Shown piece by piece: positions 7,581 through 16,639 of a stretch of 64,000 nt of DNA. The stretch comes from Rhodococcus ruber. Its GTDB lineage: Bacteria > Actinomycetota > Actinomycetes > Mycobacteriales > Mycobacteriaceae. The translations under genes and the position numbers were made by a program. Positions within the stretch are counted from its first letter, which is position 1; every line of letters starts with the position of its first letter. Location of the stretch: assembly GCF_027270735.1 (NCBI RefSeq), contig NZ_JAPWIJ010000016.1, positions 20,419 to 84,418 of the forward strand, in the 5' to 3' direction. The notes beneath the pieces are model-generated. The model searched no databases. It worked only from the letters and a program-made list of their open reading frames with translations, and was not told the DNA's origin.

Positions 7581-9728
7581 TCACTCGACGTCCATCATCC
7601 GCATTGCCGCAGCGACGATCTCGTCCTCCGACAGAAGGACGAGATCGGCCGCGCCGCCGAGGGGGACGAACGAATTCTTGCTCGAGACTCGTGCGATGGC
7701 ACCGTCGTAGCCGCCCTCGACGAGAGCGGTCACGACGCCCTCACCCACTCCCCCGTCGTGCCGGGTCTCGTCGGCGATCAGCACTCGATCGAAGCGTGCC
7801 AGCCGGTGCAACAGATCCTCGACCGGCAGGGGCACTATCCAACGGAGGTCCACGACCGTCGCCGCGATCCCGCGTTCGCGTAACCGCGACGCGGCGCGTC
7901 GGCTCATCACCACGCCGTTACCGAACGTGACGATGACCAGATCATCTCCGTCGAGATGGCTTGTGATGGTGCCGAAATCGCCCGATAGATTGTCAGCACA
8001 GCGCAGTGCGCCGTCGCCGTCGAGCAGATCGGTGCGGTGATAGAGCGCAATGGGCTCCAGAAATACGCACACTCGCCCCTCCTCCACAGCCAGTGCCACA
8101 CAGGTTCTCAAGAGACCGGCGGCCTCGGCCGCCGAACTCGGAACCGCAACCACGATGCCCGGAATGTCGCGCAGAACAGCGAGAGCATTGTCGTTGTGGA
8201 AGTGCCCGCCGAAACCGCGTTGATACGCCAGACCGGCGATACGCACGACCATCCCGTTGGTGAACTGCGCATCGGAGAAGAACTTGAGCGACGCGGCCTC
8301 ACCGCGCAGCTGATCCTCACCATTGTGCAGGTAGGCCAGATACTGAATCTCGGGTATCGGAACGAAACCAGCGAGCGCAGCACCCAAGGCGGTGCCGAGC
8401 ACGGTCTGCTCGTCGAGCAGAGTGTCGAAAACTCGTGCTGCGCCGAACTTCTTGCGCAAACCCTTCGTGACGCCGTAGACGCCGCCTTTGACGGCCACGT
8501 CCTCGCCGAACACGAGCACGTCCGGTCGTGCCGTCATGATGTCGGTGAGCGTCCTGTTGATCATGGCGGCGAGCGTCAGACCGGGCCCGCCCTGTGCAGG
8601 CCGCAGACTGCTCTCGGCGGCAGCCACGGCGGCCGGTCGCCGATCGGCGAGCGGGGCCATCACCGCCTCGGCAGTCGCCAGTCGCGCCGACGCCCCGGAG
8701 CGCAGGGAGTCGACCATCGCCGCGGCCTCTGCCATCACCGTCTCGTGCATCGCCTGGTAGCGGCCTTCGACGTCGGCGGCGGTCAGGATCCCGGCGTCGA
8801 CCAACGCACGAGCGCTGGCCAGCAATGGATCTCGCTCGTAGTCACCGACGATGTCTGCGCTGGAGCGGTAGGCGAGTTCGGCATCCGATCCGGCGTGGCC
8901 CATCAGCCGCACCGTCTCGAGGTGGAGCACAACCGGACGCCGCCGATTCCGCACCGTAGCAACAGCGGCGTCGACCGTGCGCATCAGCTCGGCCGGGTCG
9001 TTGCCGTCGGCCCGCACGTACTCGATCGACGGGAACCGGCCGAGCGATTGCGCAATCCACCCCCGCGGTGATCGGGTACTGATACCGATCCCGTTGTCCT
9101 CGCAGACGAACAGGATCGGCATCGGAACGGACTGATGCGCACAGTAGGCAGCCGAGTTGAGCGCACCCACCGTCGTCGAATGGTTGGCCGAGGCGTCACC
9201 GAAACTGCACACCACAACTGCGTTTTCGGGCCATGGAGTTCGATGTCGCAGCGCCTTCGCCCGGCCGAGTGCGAAAGCCAGGCCGACCGCGCGCGGAACC
9301 TGGGAACCGATGGTCGACGTCTGCGGGACGATGCCCAGAGCCGGATGCCCGAACACCTTGTGGCGGCCGCCGGACATGGGATCGCGCGTCGAGGCGACCA
9401 GACTCGCCAGCACGTCCCGGATCGGGTTCGAGGCCGAATACTGTTGTGCGCGTGCAGCATAGAAACCACCGGAGCGGTAGTGCAGCAGTGCCGGGTCGGT
9501 GACCTCGGTCGCTGCTCCGACGACTGCATTGGCTTCGTGCCCGGACGATCCGATGGTGTAGTAACCGAAGCCCTCGGACTGCAACCAACGGGCCGCGAAG
9601 TCGAGATGCCTGCTGGCAAGCTGCGCATCGAAGTACCGAAGCAGTCGATCCGGATCGGCGACGACGGACCCACCGGGCCGGGCGGAGCGAACCTGCTTCA
9701 GGAAGTACTCGTCGATCGCCTCGGCCAC
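7581..9728 (-). CDS. Fused alpha-beta E1 component of a 2-oxoacid dehydrogenase
   Basis: A 715-residue thiamine-diphosphate enzyme in which both halves of a heterotetrameric E1 are one chain. The alpha part (about residues 1-380) carries the TPP motif running from GDASANHS to EDNGIGIS. The beta part (about 400-715) starts with LTLAAMINRTLTDIM and includes VFGEDVAVKGGVYG. It decarboxylates a 2-oxo acid, probably branched-chain, and passes the acyl group to a lipoyl E2. It follows bkdC by 47 bases and so appears to be the last gene of the bkd operon, a second E1 next to the two-gene E1. GTG at 9726-9728 is preferred as start because AAGGG precedes it. Confidence 0.8.
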   Translation of the reverse strand: MAEAIDEYFLKQVRSARPGGSVVADPDRLLRYFDAQLASRHLDFAARWLQSEGFGYYTIGSSGHEANAVVGAATEVTDPALLHYRSGGFYAARAQQYSASNPIRDVLASLVASTRDPMSGGRHKVFGHPALGIVPQTSTIGSQVPRAVGLAFALGRAKALRHRTPWPENAVVVCSFGDASANHSTTVGALNSAAYCAHQSVPMPILFVCEDNGIGISTRSPRGWIAQSLGRFPSIEYVRADGNDPAELMRTVDAAVATVRNRRRPVVLHLETVRLMGHAGSDAELAYRSSADIVGDYERDPLLASARALVDAGILTAADVEGRYQAMHETVMAEAAAMVDSLRSGASARLATAEAVMAPLADRRPAAVAAAESSLRPAQGGPGLTLAAMINRTLTDIMTARPDVLVFGEDVAVKGGVYGVTKGLRKKFGAARVFDTLLDEQTVLGTALGAALAGFVPIPEIQYLAYLHNGEDQLRGEAASLKFFSDAQFTNGMVVRIAGLAYQRGFGGHFHNDNALAVLRDIPGIVVAVPSSAAEAAGLLRTCVALAVEEGRVCVFLEPIALYHRTDLLDGDGALRCADNLSGDFGTITSHLDGDDLVIVTFGNGVVMSRRAASRLRERGIAATVVDLRWIVPLPVEDLLHRLARFDRVLIADETRHDGGVGEGVVTALVEGGYDGAIARVSSKNSFVPLGGAADLVLLSEDEIVAAAMRMMDVE

Positions 9729-9775
9729 GCGCGCACCCTTGTTTCCATCGACCTGTGTCCATCGAGCCGCGGAAA

Positions 9776-11068
9776 TCAGCTCAGGGCGATCATATCCATC
9801 GGAGTGCTGAGCAACCGGCCGACGAGGGCGAGGAATTGTGATCCCTGCTGGCCGTCGACGAGACGGTGATCGAACGACAGTGACAGCGTCGTCACCGAAC
9901 GCAGTGCGATCGCACCCTCGTGTTCCCAGGGCATGCGGCGGATCGAGCCGAAGCACAGGATGGCAGCTTCGCCGGGATTGAGGATGGGCGTCCCGGCGTC
10001 GACTCCGAACACACCGACGTTGGTGATCGTGATCGTGCCGTCGGCGAGGTCGGCCGGACTGCTCTTGCCTTCCTTCGCGGTACGGGTCAGATCTGCCAGC
10101 GCACGTGCGATGTCCACCAGCGAAAGTTCGTGCGCGTCCTTGATGTTCGGCACCATCAGGCCGCGCGGGGTCGCTGCGGCGATGCCGAGGTTGACGTAGT
10201 GCTTGGTGACGATCTCCTGAGCCGCCTCGTCCCAGGACGAGTTGAGGGACGGATTCGATCTCAGTGCAACGAGAACGGCCTTGCACACCAACGCCAGCGG
10301 AGTCAGCCGCACATCCGCGAAGTGGGTCGAGGACCGGAGGGATTCCAGCAGGGTCAGGGTCTCGGTGACGTCCACGGTCACGAATTCGGTGACGTGTGGG
10401 GCGGTGAAGGCACTGCGCACCATCGCGTCCGCCGTATGCTTGCGCACCCCCTTGATCGGGGTTCGCTCTTCGCGGCCGCGCTTGCGGGGGTCCTGTTCGG
10501 CCGCGGTGGGTTCACCCTGCAGATACGACTCGACATCGTCGCGAGTGACGTCACCGCGGCTTCCTGTTGCCGGCACCTCGGCCAGGTCGACGGCGTTGTC
10601 CTTGGCGATCTTTCGCACCGGTGGTGCGGCGAGCGGCTTTCCGTTCTGCCCGTTCGGTGACGCAGTGACGGGCGCAGTTCCCCGGCCGCCTCGTCGACTC
10701 GATCCTTCCTTCGCCACGCCGTAACCGACGAGAACAGGGACGCGCTCCTCACTGTCCTCTGCGGGGCTCGCGTCGGCCACAGCGGCGGCGAGCTCGGGGG
10801 CAGGCGCGTCGTCCGCGCTGTCGCCACCGACTCGGATGTCGATGATCGGCACCCCGACCTCGACGGTGTCACCCTCCGAGACATGCAGCGCAAGAACCAC
10901 CCCCGCGAACGGTGACGGAAGTTCGACGGCAGCCTTGGCCGTTTCGACCTCGGCAATGTTCTGATTCAACTCGATCGTGTCACCGACGGCGACGAGCCAG
11001 GTCAGCAGGTCGGCCTCGGTGAGACCCTCCCCGAGGTCGGGCAACGGAAAACTCTGGATGGTGGGCAT
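9776..11068 (-). CDS. bkdC: Lipoyl E2 (dihydrolipoamide acyltransferase) of the branched-chain 2-oxoacid dehydrogenase
   Basis: A 430-residue acyltransferase core of the branched-chain 2-oxoacid dehydrogenase complex, transferring acyl groups to coenzyme A. The domains in order are a single lipoyl domain (residues 1-80, lipoylated Lys in EVETAKA), an Ala/Pro/Gly-rich linker, an E1/E3-binding domain around VRKIAKDNAVDLAEVPATG, and the catalytic domain with SFDHRLVDG, which holds the active-site His and Asp. It lies between the E1 beta gene (44-base gap) and the fused E1, so one E2 may serve two E1 enzymes. No E3 gene is in the window. Confidence 0.92.
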   Translation of the reverse strand: MPTIQSFPLPDLGEGLTEADLLTWLVAVGDTIELNQNIAEVETAKAAVELPSPFAGVVLALHVSEGDTVEVGVPIIDIRVGGDSADDAPAPELAAAVADASPAEDSEERVPVLVGYGVAKEGSSRRGGRGTAPVTASPNGQNGKPLAAPPVRKIAKDNAVDLAEVPATGSRGDVTRDDVESYLQGEPTAAEQDPRKRGREERTPIKGVRKHTADAMVRSAFTAPHVTEFVTVDVTETLTLLESLRSSTHFADVRLTPLALVCKAVLVALRSNPSLNSSWDEAAQEIVTKHYVNLGIAAATPRGLMVPNIKDAHELSLVDIARALADLTRTAKEGKSSPADLADGTITITNVGVFGVDAGTPILNPGEAAILCFGSIRRMPWEHEGAIALRSVTTLSLSFDHRLVDGQQGSQFLALVGRLLSTPMDMIALS

Positions 11069-11112
11069 CGTCGAATCCTGTTCGGTGTCTGTCGGCGGCA
11101 GTGAACGAAAGG

Positions 11113-12117
11113 TCAGTGGGAGCGGCAGCGGTCGACCGCGTCGAGGATCCTGTCGACGTCGGGGAGATAGAACTTCTCGAGCTTCGACGCGGGGTACGGA
11201 GTCCCGAAGCCGCCGACGCGCAGCACCGGCGCTTCCAGGTTGTAGAAGCACCGTTCGGATATCCGCGCAGCGATCTCGGAGCCGATTCCCATGAACACCG
11301 GAGCCTCGTGTGTGACGACCAGACGTCCGGTCTTGCGTACCGAGGCCTCGATGGTCTCGAAGTCGATCGGAGAGAGCGAGCGCAGATCGATGACCTCGAT
11401 CGAGATCCCCTCGTGGGCAGCAACTTCGGCGGCCTTGCGGGCGGTGGCGACGAGCGGGCCGTAGGCGATCAGGGTGACATCGGTACCCTCGGTGACCACC
11501 CGCGCCCGGTGCAGCGGATACGACCCGTCGAGGTCGGCGGAGTCCAGGTCGATCGGGCTCTTCTCCCAGTAACGACGTTTCGGCTCGAAGAACAACACGG
11601 GGTCGTCGCTCGCAATGGCCTGTTGGATCATCGAGTAGCCATCTGCGGAATTGCTGCAGGTGACGACACGAAGGCCCGCGGTCTGCGCGAAGTAGCCCTC
11701 GGGAGACTCCGAGTGATGTTCGACGGCACCGATTCCGCCGCCGTAGGGCACGCGAATAGTCATCGGAATCTTCACGTTGCCACTCGTGCGGTAGTGCAGC
11801 TTGGCGACCTGCGAGACGATCTGATCGAAGGCCGGGTAGATGAAGCCGTCGAACTGGATCTCGCACACCGGCCGGAATCCTCGCATCGCGAGTCCGACTG
11901 CGGTGCCGATGATGCCGGATTCGGCCAGCGGCATATCGAGGACACGACCGGGTCCGAAGTCCTTCTGGAGGCCGTCGGTGATGCGGAAGACTCCACCGAG
12001 CTTGCCGATGTCCTCGCCCATGAGGAGAACCTTCGGGTCGTCCTCCATCGCTCGTCGCAGACCTGCATTGATGGCCTTGCCCAACGGCAGCGTGGTGGGC
12101 CGTTCCAGGGTGGTCAT
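11113..12117 (-). CDS. bkdB: Branched-chain 2-oxoacid dehydrogenase E1 beta subunit
   Basis: A 334-residue E1 beta subunit, which with E1 alpha forms the thiamine-diphosphate enzyme that decarboxylates 2-oxoisovalerate and related branched 2-oxo acids. Recognisable stretches are LLMGEDIGKLGGVFRIT, FDGFIYPAFDQIVSQVAK and VPYGGGIGAVEHHSESPE, all typical of the beta subunit. Its ATG overlaps the end of the alpha gene by 4 bases (ATGA, 12114-12117), giving coupled synthesis of the two subunits in equal amounts. Confidence 0.93.
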   Translation of the reverse strand: MTTLERPTTLPLGKAINAGLRRAMEDDPKVLLMGEDIGKLGGVFRITDGLQKDFGPGRVLDMPLAESGIIGTAVGLAMRGFRPVCEIQFDGFIYPAFDQIVSQVAKLHYRTSGNVKIPMTIRVPYGGGIGAVEHHSESPEGYFAQTAGLRVVTCSNSADGYSMIQQAIASDDPVLFFEPKRRYWEKSPIDLDSADLDGSYPLHRARVVTEGTDVTLIAYGPLVATARKAAEVAAHEGISIEVIDLRSLSPIDFETIEASVRKTGRLVVTHEAPVFMGIGSEIAARISERCFYNLEAPVLRVGGFGTPYPASKLEKFYLPDVDRILDAVDRCRSH

Positions 12118-13196
12118 GACGTAGCTCCTTCGAATCCGGCCTGGTACGAGGCAAATTGGGCCCGCTCGTCGTCCAGGAGGGGGTGTGGATCGGCGTAGAC
12201 GTTGTCGAACACCGACATCGCTTCCGGCTCGACGGTCTCGAGGCACCCACGGCGGAGTTCCGCGGCGACGTCGTCGGCCGTGCGCTTCACCGAAGCGGCG
12301 AACGCGTCGTCGAACACGCCGATCCGCTTGAGCAGCTTCTCGATTCGGTCGATCGGATCCTTCGCACGCCATTCGTCGTCGGTGGCACCCGAGCGGTATC
12401 GCGTCGGATCGTCGGACGTGGTGTGCGGGCCCATCCGGTAGGTGACGGCCTCGATGAGTGTCGGGCCACTGCCCTCTCGGGCACGCGCCAGCGCTGCTCT
12501 GGTCACCGCCAGGACGGCGAGAACGTCGTTGCCATCGACACGCACCGATGGAATGCCGAAGCCCTCGCCGCGGGCCGCGATCGTCGTCTTGGTCTGTACC
12601 GTCACCGGTTCGGAGATCGCCCACTGATTGTTCTGGCAGAAGAACACCACCGGCGCATGGAAACTGGCGGCGAAACCGAGCGCTTCGGAGATGTCGCCCT
12701 GACTGGTCGCGCCGTCGCCGAAGTAGGTGATGGCCGCACCCTCGGCACCCTCGAGCTGCATACCGATGGCGTATCCGGTCGCGTGCAGACCCTGCGATCC
12801 GACGATGATCGCCGGTGTGGTCATGCGGTACTCGTACGGGTCCCAGCCGGACAGCGTCGATCCGCGCCAGAAGCGCAGCATCTGGGTGGGATCTACACCG
12901 CGGCAGTAAGCGACGCCGTGCTCGCGGTAACTGGCGAACACGAAGTCCTCGGTGTCGAGCGCACGAGCGGATCCGACCTGCGCCGCTTCCTGACCGAGCA
13001 GCGGTGCCCACAGACCCAATTCGCCCTGCCGCTGCAACGCGGTGGCCTCGGCATCGATGCGCCGGACGACGACGAGATCGCGATACATCTCCATCATCGC
13101 GGCGGTGTCGATATCGGCGACGAGAGGCGAGTAGGTCTCGTTGCGCACCACGGTTCCTGACTCTTTGATCAGCTGAACCAGCGAGTTGGTGTTCAT
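12114..13196 (-). CDS. bkdA: Branched-chain 2-oxoacid dehydrogenase E1 alpha subunit
   Basis: A 360-residue E1 alpha subunit, first gene of the bkd operon. The TPP-binding motif runs from FGDGATSQGD to CQNNQWAIS, and the conserved phosphorylation-loop region appears as RMGPHTTSDDPTRYR. It acts in the cytoplasm on the 2-oxo acids from valine, leucine and isoleucine, making the branched acyl-CoA starters used for fatty acids or fed to catabolism. Divergent from an Lrp-type regulator across a region with repeated TGCRCAA boxes. The ATG at 13194-13196 is taken; a much longer open frame upstream has no support. Confidence 0.93.
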   Translation of the reverse strand: MNTNSLVQLIKESGTVVRNETYSPLVADIDTAAMMEMYRDLVVVRRIDAEATALQRQGELGLWAPLLGQEAAQVGSARALDTEDFVFASYREHGVAYCRGVDPTQMLRFWRGSTLSGWDPYEYRMTTPAIIVGSQGLHATGYAIGMQLEGAEGAAITYFGDGATSQGDISEALGFAASFHAPVVFFCQNNQWAISEPVTVQTKTTIAARGEGFGIPSVRVDGNDVLAVLAVTRAALARAREGSGPTLIEAVTYRMGPHTTSDDPTRYRSGATDDEWRAKDPIDRIEKLLKRIGVFDDAFAASVKRTADDVAAELRRGCLETVEPEAMSVFDNVYADPHPLLDDERAQFASYQAGFEGATS

Positions 13197-13257
13197 GGTC
13201 CTGGCACTCTCCGTCCTGATGTGATGTCCTTCACAAGGACACCACCGACATCCAGAC

Positions 13258-13331
13258 TGCACAAGTGATGACTTCGAAACTGCGCAACGTGCACAATATT
13301 GGGTGTCGACCGAGCTACAGGAAGTGCGCAA
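13258..13331. promoter_or_regulatory. Repeated TGCRCAA boxes, candidate Lrp (BkdR) operator
   Basis: Between bkdA and the divergent Lrp gene, TGCACAA or TGCGCAA occurs four times in the same orientation: 13258-13264, 13281-13287, 13290-13296 and 13325-13331, the last running into the regulator's start codon. Multiple half sites over about 75 bases are what Lrp-type octamers wrap around. Related GTGCA/TGCAC boxes recur before the dehydrogenase gene at 13851-13896. Assignment to the adjacent regulator is inferred. Confidence 0.55.
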
Positions 13332-13810
13332 TGACCGATTTGGACAAGACCGACGCCAAGCTTCTCCTCGCCCTCTGCTCGAAGCCACGCGCCACCGGGG
13401 TCGAACTCGCCACGACACTGGGCTTGTCCCGAAACACCGTCCAGGCGCGCCTCGGTCGATGGGACGACAAGGGCTCACTGACGCCGATCGATCACCGAAT
13501 CCCGCCGAAGTCGTTGGGGCGACCACTGCAGGCGTTCGTCACCGCACGGGTCAATCAGCACATGTTGGCCGCGGTCACCGAGAATCTCCGCACCATCCCG
13601 GAGGTGCTCGAGGTGTTCGGCCTGTCCGGAGCTGCAGATATGCACATCCGCATCGCCGCCGTCGACGCCGACGACCTGTATCGCATAGCCGGTCTGATTC
13701 TCGAGATACCCGGAGTCGAGCGCACCAACATGTCCATCGCCATGTCGGAACTGATCCAATACCGCACCAAGCCGTTGCTCGAACAGCTCGCAGACGAGGG
13801 CCGACGCTGA
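13331..13810 (+). CDS. Lrp/AsnC-family regulator, BkdR-like
   Basis: A 159-residue Lrp/AsnC regulator: winged helix-turn-helix (LDKTDAKLLLALCSKPRATG...LGLSRNTVQARL, about residues 3-45) and a RAM domain (from about residue 65). It sits between the divergent bkd operon and leucine dehydrogenase, the place occupied by BkdR in other bacteria, and probably activates or represses both in response to branched-chain amino acids. ATG at 13331 is used; an upstream frame lacks a ribosome site, and the TGCGCAA box overlaps this ATG, suggesting autoregulation. Confidence 0.85.
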   Translation: MTDLDKTDAKLLLALCSKPRATGVELATTLGLSRNTVQARLGRWDDKGSLTPIDHRIPPKSLGRPLQAFVTARVNQHMLAAVTENLRTIPEVLEVFGLSGAADMHIRIAAVDADDLYRIAGLILEIPGVERTNMSIAMSELIQYRTKPLLEQLADEGRR

Positions 13811-13850
13811 GCAGCGAGACCAGCTCTGCCGGACCGATTCGGTCGTCACC

Positions 13851-13896
13851 GTGCAACATGCACGATCTCGACGACGACGGTTGACCAGCGTGCACG
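13851..13896. promoter_or_regulatory. GTGCA/TGCAC palindromes before leucine dehydrogenase
   Basis: Two short palindromes lie in the 168-base gap between the Lrp gene and the dehydrogenase: GTGCA-ACA-TGCAC at 13851-13863 and CGTGCACG at 13889-13896. They share the TGCAC core with the boxes before bkdA, so the same Lrp regulator may bind here. This is inference from sequence likeness only. Confidence 0.45.
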
Positions 13897-13978
13897 TTCA
13901 CGGCACTCTTCGACGGACATGTTCCCGGATACCATCCATTTCCGGGTACCGCCGCCTCATCACCGAAAGAGACAGCCT

Positions 13979-15097
13979 GTGTCCGTCGTTGCCGACCACC
14001 CCGCCGCCGTCACCAGCACCCCGCCCCGCTCCCTCTCCTCGACGGCAGGCGTCTTCGACCGTCCCGACATGCCGCGCGACTCCGCGCACGAACGCGTCGT
14101 GTTCTGCCAGGACCGCGATACCGGGCTGCGCGCGATCATCGCCGTCCACTCCACCGTTCTCGGGCCGGCCCTCGGCGGAACTCGCTTCTACCCCTACGCA
14201 TCCGAGCAGGACGCGTTGACCGATGTACTGCGACTCTCCCGAGGAATGACCTACAAGGCCGCTGTTGCGGGCGTAGATCTCGGCGGCGGCAAGGCCGTGA
14301 TCATCGGCGATCCCACCGCCATCAAGACCCCGACGCTGCTGAACGCGTACGGCCGGTTCGTCGAATCGCTCCGCGGAACCTACGTCACGGCAGGTGATAT
14401 GGGCACCAACAGCAACGATCTCGACATCATCGCCGAAGAGACGGCGCACGTCGTCGGCAAGAACACCACCGCGGGCGGCACCGGAGACAGCGGTCCGCAG
14501 ACCGCGCTCGGGGTCTTTCTCTCGCTCCGTGCCTCAGCCGAATCGACATGGGGCTCCGACGATCTGACCGGCAAGCGCGTCGGCGTCGAGGGTGCGGGCA
14601 AAGTGGGCTACAACCTCGTCGCTTTGCTTCGCGAGGCCGGTGCCGAGGTGATCGTCAGCGACTCCTACGCGCCCGCGCTCGATCGCATCGCTCTGGACTT
14701 CCCCGGAGTCACCATCGGATCCGACATCATCGGTGCCGACGTCGACGTCTACGCACCGTGCGCCATGGGTGCCACCCTCGACGCCTCCTCGGTGGCCCGA
14801 TTGACGGCGTCCATCGTCTGCGGCGCGGCCAACAACCAGCTGCTCACACCCGACGTCGAAACGATGCTGGCGGCGCGCGGAATCGTCTGGGTGCCTGATT
14901 ACGTCGCCAACGCCGGCGGACTGATTCAGGTGGAAGGCGAACTGCGCGGCAAGGATTCGGACCAAGTGATGGCCACGATCGGGAGGATTCGCGACACGGT
15001 CTCCGGCATCTTCGCCATCGCGCGTGCCGAGGGCATTCTGCTGGGAGCCGCAGCCGATCGCATGGCCGAAGACCGGATCGCAGCCGCGCAGAGCTGA
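13979..15097 (+). CDS. Leucine/valine/phenylalanine-type dehydrogenase
   Basis: A 372-residue member of the Glu/Leu/Phe/Val dehydrogenase family, which deaminates a branched-chain or aromatic L-amino acid to its 2-oxo acid with NAD. The glycine-rich loop and catalytic Lys are in DLGGGKAVIIGD, the catalytic Asp region in AGDMGTNSNDLDI, and the NAD-binding Rossmann motif in VEGAGKVGYNL. The reaction makes exactly the substrates of the neighbouring bkd complex, so the two are likely one pathway. GTG at 13979 is preferred, with GAAAGAGA upstream; an ATG at 13919 would add 20 residues without family likeness. Confidence 0.85.
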   Translation: MSVVADHPAAVTSTPPRSLSSTAGVFDRPDMPRDSAHERVVFCQDRDTGLRAIIAVHSTVLGPALGGTRFYPYASEQDALTDVLRLSRGMTYKAAVAGVDLGGGKAVIIGDPTAIKTPTLLNAYGRFVESLRGTYVTAGDMGTNSNDLDIIAEETAHVVGKNTTAGGTGDSGPQTALGVFLSLRASAESTWGSDDLTGKRVGVEGAGKVGYNLVALLREAGAEVIVSDSYAPALDRIALDFPGVTIGSDIIGADVDVYAPCAMGATLDASSVARLTASIVCGAANNQLLTPDVETMLAARGIVWVPDYVANAGGLIQVEGELRGKDSDQVMATIGRIRDTVSGIFAIARAEGILLGAAADRMAEDRIAAAQS

Positions 15098-15115
15098 GAA
15101 CGGACCGGCACGAAT

Positions 15116-15173
15116 CGCTCCACTCTCGGCCGTCGATCGGGAATTCCCCCGCTGACGGTCGCAGAGTGGAGCG
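15116..15173. terminator. Bidirectional terminator hairpin
   Basis: An 11-base perfect stem, CGCTCCACTCT at 15116-15126 with AGAGTGGAGCG at 15163-15173, encloses a second near-perfect stem (CGGCCGTC/GACGGTCG). It lies between two converging genes, so it can end transcription from both sides. There is no U-run, as is usual in this GC-rich group. Confidence 0.65.
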
Positions 15174-15186
15174 CTACGTGCACCGG

Positions 15187-16638
15187 CTACTGCAGCGCGA
15201 TGTACTTGGTCTCGAGGTATTCCTCGATGCCCTCCGACCCGCCCTCGCGCCCGAAGCCCGATTCCTTGACGCCACCGAACGGGGCGGCCGCGTCGGAGAT
15301 CGCACCGCGATTGACCCCGACCATGCCGGTGTCCAGAGCCTCCGACACCCGCAGGGCCCGGTCGAGGTTCTCGGTGTAGAAGTACGCCACCAACCCGTAG
15401 CGGGTGTCGTTCGCGGCGGTCACCGCCTCGTCCTCGGTGTCGAATCCGATGATCGCTGCCACCGGGCCGAAGATCTCGTCCTGCAACAGGTTCGCGTCCG
15501 CGGGGATGCTGTCGAGAACCGTCGGCGTATAGAAGAATCCAGGTCCATCCGGTGCCGTGCCGCCGGTGCGCACCCGAGCACCCTTCGCGACGGCATCGTC
15601 GACCAGTGCGGTGACCGTTCCACGCTGTTTGTCGTTGATGAGCGGCCCGATATCGGTGCCCTCTCGGTCACCCGGACCGACCACCAGGGCCTCGATTCGC
15701 GCCGTCAACTTCGCGGTGAATTCCTCACGCACGGAGTTCGCGACGTACAGGCGGTTGGCTGCGGTGCAGGCCTCGCCGCCGTTGCGCATCTTGGCGAGCA
15801 TCGCCCCGTCCACGGCCGCGTCGATGTTCGCGTCGTCGAACACGATGAAGGGGGCATTGCCGCCGAGTTCCATCGATGTCCGTAGCAGTCGGTCGGCTGC
15901 GTTGCGTACCAACAGCTTTCCCACTCCCGTCGAACCGGTGAACGTGACCTTCCTCAGCCTGGGGTCGTCCATCAGCGGTCCGGTGACCGCCGCGGCATCG
16001 GAGGCCGGGAGGATCGAAAGCACCCCACTGGGCAACCCCGCGTCGGCGAACACCTGTCCGAGAAGAAGCATCGTGAGCGGAGTGTCCTCGGCCGGCTTGA
16101 CGATGACGGTGCACCCGGCAGCAAGAGCGGGCCCGATCTTCCGCGTTCCCATGGCCAACGGAAAGTTCCACGGTGTGATGGCCAGCACCGGACCGACGGG
16201 CATCTTGGTTACCAGGATTCGGCCGTTTCCTGCCGGCGCCGGGGTGAACCGGCCGCCGATCCGAACGGCTTCCTCGCTGAACCAGCGCAGGAATTCGCCG
16301 CCGTAGTTCACTTCACCACGGCTCTCCGCCAACGACTTCCCCATTTCGAGGGTCATCAGCAGAGCGAAATCGGCGGCGCGAGCCTGCAGCAGGTCGAAGG
16401 CGCGCCGCAGAATCTCTGCCCGCTCGCGGGCAGGCGTTGCTGCCCATTCACCCTGCGCGGCAGCCGCGAGATCGAGCGCGGTGATCCCGTCGGCCGCGGT
16501 GGCGTCGGCGACGGTGGTCAGTTCCTCGCCGGTCGCCGGGTTCAGTACCGAGAACCGGGCACCCGACGCCGACGGTGTCTGCGCACCGCCGAGCCAGAGA
16601 TCGGTGGGAAGCGAGGAGATCAAATCCTGGGCCGACAT
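15187..16638 (-). CDS. gabD: Succinate-semialdehyde dehydrogenase
   Basis: A 483-residue NAD(P)-dependent aldehyde dehydrogenase that oxidises succinate semialdehyde to succinate; the family also takes glutarate semialdehyde. The catalytic Cys is in GGEACTAANR, the general-base Glu in MELGGNAP, and the cofactor loop in FTGSTGVGK. C-terminal GGVKESGFGREGG is typical of GabD/DavD. It starts 1 base after the gabT stop, so the pair is one operon that removes an omega-amino acid in two steps. Confidence 0.9.
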   Translation of the reverse strand: MSAQDLISSLPTDLWLGGAQTPSASGARFSVLNPATGEELTTVADATAADGITALDLAAAAQGEWAATPARERAEILRRAFDLLQARAADFALLMTLEMGKSLAESRGEVNYGGEFLRWFSEEAVRIGGRFTPAPAGNGRILVTKMPVGPVLAITPWNFPLAMGTRKIGPALAAGCTVIVKPAEDTPLTMLLLGQVFADAGLPSGVLSILPASDAAAVTGPLMDDPRLRKVTFTGSTGVGKLLVRNAADRLLRTSMELGGNAPFIVFDDANIDAAVDGAMLAKMRNGGEACTAANRLYVANSVREEFTAKLTARIEALVVGPGDREGTDIGPLINDKQRGTVTALVDDAVAKGARVRTGGTAPDGPGFFYTPTVLDSIPADANLLQDEIFGPVAAIIGFDTEDEAVTAANDTRYGLVAYFYTENLDRALRVSEALDTGMVGVNRGAISDAAAPFGGVKESGFGREGGSEGIEEYLETKYIALQ

Positions 16639-16639
16639 G

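Noticed and set aside
8037..9071. Open frame of 344 codons opposite the fused E1 gene
   Set aside because: Composition is that of a third-position GC shadow; the minus strand encodes intact TPP-enzyme motifs.
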